From: an uncultured Hungatella sp.
Lineage (GTDB): Bacteria; Bacillota; Clostridia; Lachnospirales; Lachnospiraceae
NCBI GenBank assembly: GCA_910577935.1
Contig: CAJTOT010000003.1
Location: 1 to 64,000 of the forward strand
DNA: 64,000 nucleotides
Direction: 5' to 3'
Shown here piece after piece: positions 58,814 through 64,000 of the stretch. Position numbers and translations under genes: made by a program. The first letter of the stretch is position 1. Each line of letters starts with the position of its first letter. The notes beneath the pieces were generated by a model. It was not told the origin of the DNA. It did no database searches and was given only the letters and a program-made list of their open reading frames with translations.

Positions 58814-59986
58814 GGAATCAGTTGAGGAACCGGGAGCTTCCCCCCCGGGAGGCAGGCTGGTTTCGTAGAGCTTCAGTCCTGCCGTCAGGTTCTCCACCAC
58901 CTTGGCCTGGAGGGAGGAGGGGGAGAGAACCCGGCAGGAGGCGCAGTACTGGGTGCAGAAAGCGGCTGCTCCCAGAAGGCTGGCCCTGGTGGCCACATGG
59001 ACCCAGTCCGGGTGCTCCGGGTCCGGGATATTGCGGATCTGAATGCCCCATCCGAAGTCATCCAGCAGGTTGTTGATGATGGAAGGGCTGCAGCTCAAGT
59101 GTATGCGCACAGACTCGTCAGAGTACATAACCGGATGATCGTTGCGGTACTGTCCGGCCTGGAACACGGTCTGGGAGGCATTCTGGAAATAAGGAGCCAG
59201 CTTTTGGGGAATGGGGTCCCGACCTTCTCCCAGAATCCGGATCTCCAGAATCCGGTCGATGCGGAAGTTGGTCAGATTGTTGTCGTATTTTGGATTTCCG
59301 GCGATGAGGTAGGAGTATCCGTTGCTGGACATAACCGCATAGGGGTTGACGGTGCGGGGCTCCTGGCTGGTGGGACTTAAGTTCAGGGCAGAATCGTAGC
59401 GGCCATAGAGGATGGCCGTTTTCTGCTTTCTGCGGATAGCGTCTCTGAGCACGGAGAGATTGCCGAAGATATCCGTGGGGGATTTCTTAAGCTCCCGGCC
59501 GGAGAGAGCCGTGTAGAGGGACTGTCCCCGGAAGGCAAAGGGCTTCAAGTGTTCGATGTCCGTGATCATCTTCTGAGTCTTCTCGGCGGACAGATACTGG
59601 TTGATCTCGATGGTGCTCTGGAGTAGGTCCAGCTCTTCGGGGAGAATATCTCCTTCAATATAGTAGTACAGAATGCTGCCGTCGGGCGTTTCGTCCTCCG
59701 GCAGCAGTTCTATGTAGCGGTCAGGCATCCGGCTGTCCCTGCGGTAGCGGCGCAGGGTGCAGCACAGGTAACTGCCCAGGAAAGAGTCATGAGAGTCCCA
59801 GGGGGCGGGGAACTGGTCGGACATAGTCTTGATATGGTTGAGAACGGTTTTCCGGTCCAGCTGGATTCCAAGCTCCATCAGCCGCCGGTGAACCATGGGC
59901 GGGGAGAAGGGCTGCTCAGGTGAAGCGTCCAGTCTCAAAATACAGAAGATATACAAACAGATCAATTGATTGCCGCGGGCCGCCAT
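58802..59986 (-). CDS. WYL-domain transcriptional regulator
   Basis: 394 residues. N-terminal winged-helix region (RGNQLICLYIFCILRLDASPEQPFSPPMVHRRLMELGIQLDRKTVLNHI), then a WYL domain (AIRRKQKTAILYGRYD; TVNPYAVMSSNGYSYLIAGNPKYDNNLTNFRIDRI) and a WCX C-terminal extension (SVRIHLSCSPSIINNLLDDFGWG). WYL regulators sense nucleotide or DNA-damage signals and often control defence or repair loci; its target here is unknown. GGGGAGG lies six bases before the ATG. It is divergent from the SpoVK-like ATPase gene. Confidence 0.88.
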   Translation of the reverse strand: MAARGNQLICLYIFCILRLDASPEQPFSPPMVHRRLMELGIQLDRKTVLNHIKTMSDQFPAPWDSHDSFLGSYLCCTLRRYRRDSRMPDRYIELLPEDETPDGSILYYYIEGDILPEELDLLQSTIEINQYLSAEKTQKMITDIEHLKPFAFRGQSLYTALSGRELKKSPTDIFGNLSVLRDAIRRKQKTAILYGRYDSALNLSPTSQEPRTVNPYAVMSSNGYSYLIAGNPKYDNNLTNFRIDRILEIRILGEGRDPIPQKLAPYFQNASQTVFQAGQYRNDHPVMYSDESVRIHLSCSPSIINNLLDDFGWGIQIRNIPDPEHPDWVHVATRASLLGAAAFCTQYCASCRVLSPSSLQAKVVENLTAGLKLYETSLPPGGEAPGSSTDSSSI

Positions 59987-60171
59987 AAACGTACCTCCCC
60001 ATATAGTATTCGCGAAAGTCCAGAAGGGATGTATCCCGTCTGAGGAACTGTTACCAGTATACCCATGTCCTGGAAATTTGACAAGAAATTATTTTCCCCA
60101 AAGGCAAATTTGCCCGGTTTGCTGCCTTATACTGAGTCCATCAAGCAGGAGAGAGGCGAGGAGGGCGAGAG

Positions 60172-62052
60172 ATGGGAAGAAGAATCGGGAAGCTGATCAG
60201 ACCGGAATTGAAGCAGACCATGATGAGAGGAGAATGTCCCCAGCAGGTGAGGTATCTTTATATATCCGACAGATTCGGAAAAAGGGGGCTGAGACAGGTT
60301 TTAAAGGACGGAGGGGAGCAGTTTCAGGACACGGCGGCGCTGGCGGAAAAGAAACAGACTCCTCATTTTATTACAGTGACGGCTGACAAGGAGGAGGAAG
60401 GGTATCTTGCCGTCAGCCTGCTGGCAGGAATTTACGGCGAGAGGAACATGGAAGAGCTGGGGGAGGACAACGGCGACGCGGGCTTTGGCAGGGACTGTGA
60501 GTGGGAGGACAGCAGCCTGCGCATCCCGGTGATTAATTACGCGGAAGCCAGCAGTTATTTTGTGAAAGAACAGGATACGTTCTTTCCCTTCGAAAACACG
60601 TTCCAGGCAGGAAGGCAGACCAACAGCGATTATGTGCCCTACTGGACGGCCCAGAGCACGATGCCTGTGTGTATCCGGATAAACTACTCAGAGCTGGGAA
60701 ATGTGTCCATGGCAGATACACTCAAGAGTTTTGAGGACAACCGCCAGGTATACCTGCTGATTGTGAAGACGAAGGGAGGATGGAGGGGCAGCGACTTCTT
60801 GTGGGAGGACATTACCCAGGACAGCATCAATGAGCTGGTTCTGACATTCACGGCGGAGGAGGTGTGTATCCCGAAGAAGCGTTCCGTGTCACAGTACTAT
60901 GAGAATGTATGGAGGCAGATGGTTCGTGAACATGGCTACAGGCTGGGCAGGGGCTTCCGCGCACAGCTTCTTCTGCAGGACATAGAGAAGATGAACCAGG
61001 ATTTTTCTTACGGGCAGCTGGAGAAGATTTTGAGATACGCGATCCGGGGCAAAGAGGGGACGGTCCTGACTGAGACGGATTTTTCTTTTATGGAAAGGTT
61101 TGTGGGAAAGAGCAGGGTTGCGGAGAAAGAAGCCGATGAGACACGCTCTGCGCTCCGGCGCCTTCGGGAAGACCTGGTGGGACTCGAACAGGTGAAGGAA
61201 CAGGTGGAGGAGACTGTCCAGATACTGAAATTTAACAGAATCCGTCAGAAGATGGGGGTGGAGACAAAGGGGTATCACAACGTGCATATGATGCTGGGAG
61301 CTCCGGGGACTGCCAAGACTACGGTGGCCAGGATCATGGGGGAAATCATGGCAGAGGAGGAGCTTCTTCCGGGGAGACAGTTTGCCTGCGTCAACGGGGC
61401 GGAGCTCAAGGGAATGTATGTGGGGCACTCGGCTCCCAAGACGAAGGCGCTGTTCGAGGACAACGACATTATCGTCATCGATGAGGCGTATTCTCTGGCG
61501 GGGAACGAAGGGGAGCCGGATTCCTTCAGCCGTGAGGCTGTGGCCCAGCTTGTCATAGAGCTGGAGGAACACGCCATGGACAAGCTGGTGATCTTCGCGG
61601 GATACGGCGGCAGCGACGTGGAGGAGAAACACAACAAGATGAAGGAGTTCATCGACTGCAACCCAGGCATCAAGAGCCGCATCAATTCCACCTTTCACTT
61701 TAAATCCTACTGTGCCAGAGAGATGACGGAGATTTTTTCAAAGCATGCCCAGCTCAACCAGTATCTTTTGCCGGAAGGGTATGAGGAGATGGTGGAGGCG
61801 TATTTTGAGAAGCGGACTCAGGACGATAATTTCGGAAACGGCCGTGAGGCCAGGGCGCTCTTTGAAAAGGTTACGGTGCAGATGGCAAAACGGGTTCTGG
61901 GCGGATTGGGCGGCGGGGAGGATGAGAAAGCCGTGGCCGAGACCGAGGTAAAACAGTGCTTTCTTGAAGATATCCGAACTGCCCTGGAGCGGGCCGAATA
62001 TGAGAACCGGCAGACGGAGGGAAAGAAGGTCAGAAGAGCCATCGGTTTTTAG
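60172..62052 (+). CDS. SpoVK/CbbX-like AAA ATPase
   Basis: 626 residues. The first 320 are not recognisable. Residues about 335-600 form a CbbX/SpoVK-type AAA module: DLVGLEQVKEQVEETVQILKFNRIRQKMG, Walker A GAPGTAKT (near 376), GMYVGHSAPKTKALFE, Walker B IIVIDEAYSLAG, sensor GYGGSDVEE, and the arginine-rich NPGIKSRINSTFHF. In Clostridia/Bacilli such ATPases include stage V sporulation protein K; others act with phage or type VII loci. It starts after GAGGGCGAGAG and diverges from the WYL gene. The unknown N-terminal half may bind the substrate. Confidence 0.83.
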   Translation: MGRRIGKLIRPELKQTMMRGECPQQVRYLYISDRFGKRGLRQVLKDGGEQFQDTAALAEKKQTPHFITVTADKEEEGYLAVSLLAGIYGERNMEELGEDNGDAGFGRDCEWEDSSLRIPVINYAEASSYFVKEQDTFFPFENTFQAGRQTNSDYVPYWTAQSTMPVCIRINYSELGNVSMADTLKSFEDNRQVYLLIVKTKGGWRGSDFLWEDITQDSINELVLTFTAEEVCIPKKRSVSQYYENVWRQMVREHGYRLGRGFRAQLLLQDIEKMNQDFSYGQLEKILRYAIRGKEGTVLTETDFSFMERFVGKSRVAEKEADETRSALRRLREDLVGLEQVKEQVEETVQILKFNRIRQKMGVETKGYHNVHMMLGAPGTAKTTVARIMGEIMAEEELLPGRQFACVNGAELKGMYVGHSAPKTKALFEDNDIIVIDEAYSLAGNEGEPDSFSREAVAQLVIELEEHAMDKLVIFAGYGGSDVEEKHNKMKEFIDCNPGIKSRINSTFHFKSYCAREMTEIFSKHAQLNQYLLPEGYEEMVEAYFEKRTQDDNFGNGREARALFEKVTVQMAKRVLGGLGGGEDEKAVAETEVKQCFLEDIRTALERAEYENRQTEGKKVRRAIGF

Positions 62053-62440
62053 AGAAGAATCCATGATAACAAGAAAAACGCGCTGCCGGCGCGTTTTTTC
62101 CGTTGTTGATATTCATATGGGGAGATGGCTGGAGATAGGCGGCCACGTAGGTGGAGAAGGTGATGCCGTCTATATCGTGGGCGGGGACAAAACCGGTATC
62201 GGTCTTTTTAAAACATATCAATTTGAAACTGGTGTAGTCGGTTCCGCAGGTGGTCTGGTAGAAATCGTTGAGGAACCGCTTGACTGTGTCAGGAGAAACC
62301 ATGGTCTGAGGAGCGGTCACGTGGAAGTACCGCTGGTTGATGATATCGGTCAGCATGGGGACTGTCACCGGGCGGGGCAGTTCCAGAAGGGTGTTGAGAA
62401 TGAAAACTCCGTTTAAACGGTTGGTGAAGAACGTATTCAT
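62030..62440 (-). CDS. Small hypothetical protein, winged-helix-like N-terminus
   Basis: 136 residues. RLNGVFILNTLLELPRPVTVPMLTDIINQRYFHVTAPQTMVSPDTVKRFLNDFY has the helix pattern seen at the start of WYL-type regulators, including the nearby one, but no ligand domain follows. AGAGGG precedes the ATG. Its C-terminal codons overlap the ATPase gene by 23 bases and read through the terminator at 62074, so the last 25-30 residues (GKNAPAARFS onward) are suspect; the protein may have lost an earlier stop. Function unknown. Confidence 0.6.
   Translation of the reverse strand: MNTFFTNRLNGVFILNTLLELPRPVTVPMLTDIINQRYFHVTAPQTMVSPDTVKRFLNDFYQTTCGTDYTSFKLICFKKTDTGFVPAHDIDGITFSTYVAAYLQPSPHMNINNGKNAPAARFSCYHGFFSKNRWLF
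62074..62099. terminator. Terminator after AAA ATPase gene
   Basis: AAAACGCGC-TGCCG-GCGCGTTTT followed by TTC, 22 bases after the ATPase stop. A and T flanks make it work in both directions; it lies inside the converging hypothetical gene. Confidence 0.85.
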
Positions 62441-62494
62441 AAGCGATTCCCTCTTTTCTTTCCTGATGGATAAAATATAGGTTACGGTTCACGG

Positions 62495-62610
62495 GGCGGG
62501 GAATCCGGCATGGTTGTTGGACGCCGGGCCTGCTTGTAAGCAGACATTCCCGTCAGATTCCGCTTCGGGCGAACTCCTCAGCTTCTTGTCCGGCGCAGGC
62601 GGACAAGAAG
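62495..62610 (+). repeat. Dispersed intergenic repeat, copy 2
   Basis: Starts GGCGGGGAATCCGGCATG, identical to the first 18 bases of the copy at 8901-9024 (opposite strand), then shares GCTTGTAAG-like, GTCAGATTCC and TGTCCG..CAGGCGGACA blocks in order. The last block here forms a hairpin CTTCTTGTCCG..CGGACAAGAAG. It makes up the middle of a 315-base gene-free gap; the rest of the gap is AT-rich promoter DNA. Confidence 0.6.
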
Positions 62611-62679
62611 AGACCCCTATTAACAGTAACAAATATAGCAGAAAGAATGAGGAAAAATATCCCCATGACCAGAATACTC

Positions 62680-62708
62680 TTGTAATTTTTGACGTTCTTC
62701 TTTATAAT
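62680..62708 (+). promoter_or_regulatory. Promoter of response-regulator gene
   Basis: TTGTAA, 17 bases, TATAAT, 47 bases before the ATG. Confidence 0.75.
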
Positions 62709-62755
62709 AGAAAGCAAGTAGTCAGAATTACATAGTTGTTGAGGAAGGAACTGAG

Positions 62756-64000
62756 ATGAGCAAGGAACAAGAGTTTAAACAAAAAATACTGATTGCAGAC
62801 GACTCCGAGATGAATCGGTCGATTCTGATCGGAATGCTTGAAAGTGAATATCAGATTATTGAGGCAGAAAACGGGATTGAAGCAATCACTGCTATCCAGA
62901 AGTATGGCCCTGAGCTCTCGCTTATTTTGCTGGATATCGTGATGCCTGAGATGGATGGGTTCGGTGTGCTGGAAGTGATGAACAAGCGCCGCTGGATTGA
63001 CGAGATTCCTGTCATTATGATATCGTCAGAAAGCAGTTCTTTCCATGTGGAACGGGCGTACCAGCTGGGAATTACCGACTATATCAGCAGACCTTTCGAC
63101 GCGCTGATCGTCCACCGCAGAGTGGTGAACACCATCGTCCTCTACGCCAAGCAGAAGAAACTGGCGGGGCTGGTCATGGAGCAGATCCAGGAAAAAGAGA
63201 AACAGAGCAGCCTGATGATCGATATCCTCAGCCACACTGTGGAATTCAGGAACGGCGAGAGCGGTCTCCACGTGGTTCATATCCGCGCCCTGACGAAACT
63301 GCTGTTAGAGCACCTGGTTCAGATATCGGACAAATATCAGTTCTCCCGGGAAGAGATTTCCATGATCAGCACTGCCTCGGCCCTCCATGATATCGGCAAG
63401 ATATCCGTGCCGGGAGAGATTCTGAACAAGCCCGGGAGGCTGACAAAAGAAGAGTTTGAAATAATGAAGACCCATACCACCATCGGGGCGGAGATGCTTG
63501 AGAACCTGTCGTTTCATCAGGATGAGCCACTCGTCAAGGAGGCTTATGCCATCTGCCGGTGGCACCATGAGCGGTATGACGGCAGGGGATACCCGGACGG
63601 GCTGAAGGGAGACGAGATCCCCATCCACGCCCAGATCGTGGCTCTGGCCGATGTCTATGACGCCCTGACCAGCGAGCGTGTATATAAGAAGGCATTTGCC
63701 CACGAGGAAGCTATCCGCATGATCTGCGGCGGAGAGTGCGGGGCGTTCAACCCGCTGCTGTTAAAGTGCCTTACGGATATCGCGGATACACTCCAGGAGA
63801 GCTTGAACAATACCGGAGCCAATCATACAGACGCCCAGGAGCTTCAGGATATTCTCGATGAGAAGCTGCACCCGAAGGAGCTTTCCGCCTCTGAGCGCAC
63901 GGCGCAGCTTTTGGAGCATGAGCGCATGAAGTGCAGTTTCTACGCGTCCATGTCGGAGGAGATCCAGTTCGAATACACTCTGAATCCGGCTATGCTCACC
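62756..64000 (+). CDS. Response regulator with HD-GYP domain (partial, runs off window)
   Basis: 415 codons to the window edge with no stop. Receiver domain at 10-125: LIADDSEMNRSILIGML, phospho-Asp in LLDIVMPEMDGF, Ser in MISSES and Lys-equivalent region DYISRPFD (Arg replaces the usual Lys). HD-GYP-like domain at about 165-345: SALHDIGKISVPGEILNKPG and the HHERYDGRGYPDGLKGDEIP motif, with LADVYDALTS. The HD-GYP class hydrolyses c-di-GMP, so this is a likely signalling phosphodiesterase. Further C-terminal sequence (ASMSEEIQFEYTLNPAML) looks like the start of another domain, perhaps PAS or GGDEF, cut by the edge. GAGGAAGG precedes the ATG. Confidence 0.9.
   Translation, partial: MSKEQEFKQKILIADDSEMNRSILIGMLESEYQIIEAENGIEAITAIQKYGPELSLILLDIVMPEMDGFGVLEVMNKRRWIDEIPVIMISSESSSFHVERAYQLGITDYISRPFDALIVHRRVVNTIVLYAKQKKLAGLVMEQIQEKEKQSSLMIDILSHTVEFRNGESGLHVVHIRALTKLLLEHLVQISDKYQFSREEISMISTASALHDIGKISVPGEILNKPGRLTKEEFEIMKTHTTIGAEMLENLSFHQDEPLVKEAYAICRWHHERYDGRGYPDGLKGDEIPIHAQIVALADVYDALTSERVYKKAFAHEEAIRMICGGECGAFNPLLLKCLTDIADTLQESLNNTGANHTDAQELQDILDEKLHPKELSASERTAQLLEHERMKCSFYASMSEEIQFEYTLNPAMLT

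Noticed and set aside
1..64000. CRISPR array or cas genes, restriction-modification or toxin-antitoxin pair, prophage
   Set aside because: No regularly spaced repeats, no Cas, methyltransferase-nuclease, or structural phage proteins were seen; the only mobile-DNA traces are the two remnants near the tRNA genes.

Overview
The window looks like chromosome from a spore-forming, anaerobic Firmicute of the Lachnospiraceae (Clostridium cluster XIVa; an Enterocloster- or Hungatella-like genome is my best guess, not a firm one). Reasons: G+C-rich but Gram-positive gene structure (strong AGGAGG ribosome sites, GTG/TTG starts, T-tailed hairpin terminators, TTGACA-17-TATAAT promoters), LL-diaminopimelate aminotransferase beside dapF, a SleC-type spore cortex-lytic precursor, HemZ, a SpoVK-like ATPase, and glnA followed by an ANTAR antiterminator gene. 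Most of the window is core chromosome with genes on the + strand in short operons.

Layout. 0.5-6.2 kb: a propeller-like cytoplasmic protein and a large secreted Big_2/CAP/cell-wall-binding protein. 6.4-14.3 kb: MATE exporter, methionine aminopeptidase, Rel (ppGpp), MBL hydrolase, HemZ, a small HTH protein. 14.3-16 kb: a scarred interval with DnaA-box-like sites, a transposase scrap, tRNA-Gln and a broken paralog of the secreted protein. 16-27 kb: acyl-ACP thioesterase/CvfB/methyltransferase operon, YitT protein, MsmK-type sugar ABC ATPase, PucR-type regulator, ftsEX, CtpA protease, acetyltransferase, rRNA methyltransferase. 27.0-27.5 kb: an integrase remnant next to tRNA-Arg. 27.6-34.3 kb: membrane protein, queA, pseudouridine synthase, ligA, metA (acetyl type by residue 111), EamA transporter.

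34.4-38.7 kb is the most unusual block: a 736-residue kinase-phosphatase-RNA ligase fusion followed by three separate calcineurin-like phosphoesterases, the last with its central metal motif deleted. It looks like an RNA repair cassette. 38.8-41.6 kb: isoaspartyl dipeptidase plus YfcC transporter. 41.7-44.2 kb: CadC-like repressor with operator and metal P-type ATPase. 44.5-51.5 kb: UDP-glucose dehydrogenase, Aat, glnA with an attenuator leader, ANTAR protein, dapF, dapL, Lrp regulator. 51.5-55.9 kb (minus strand): HAD phosphatase, amidase, SleC-like protein, purine permease. 56-64 kb: CPBP protease, glycosyltransferase, second YitT protein, WYL regulator, SpoVK-like ATPase, small unknown protein and a response regulator/HD-GYP protein cut by the window end.

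Three intergenic stretches (about 44.23-44.41, 49.51-49.71 and the pair 8.90-9.02 / 62.50-62.61 kb) hold structured or repeated DNA that no gene explains.
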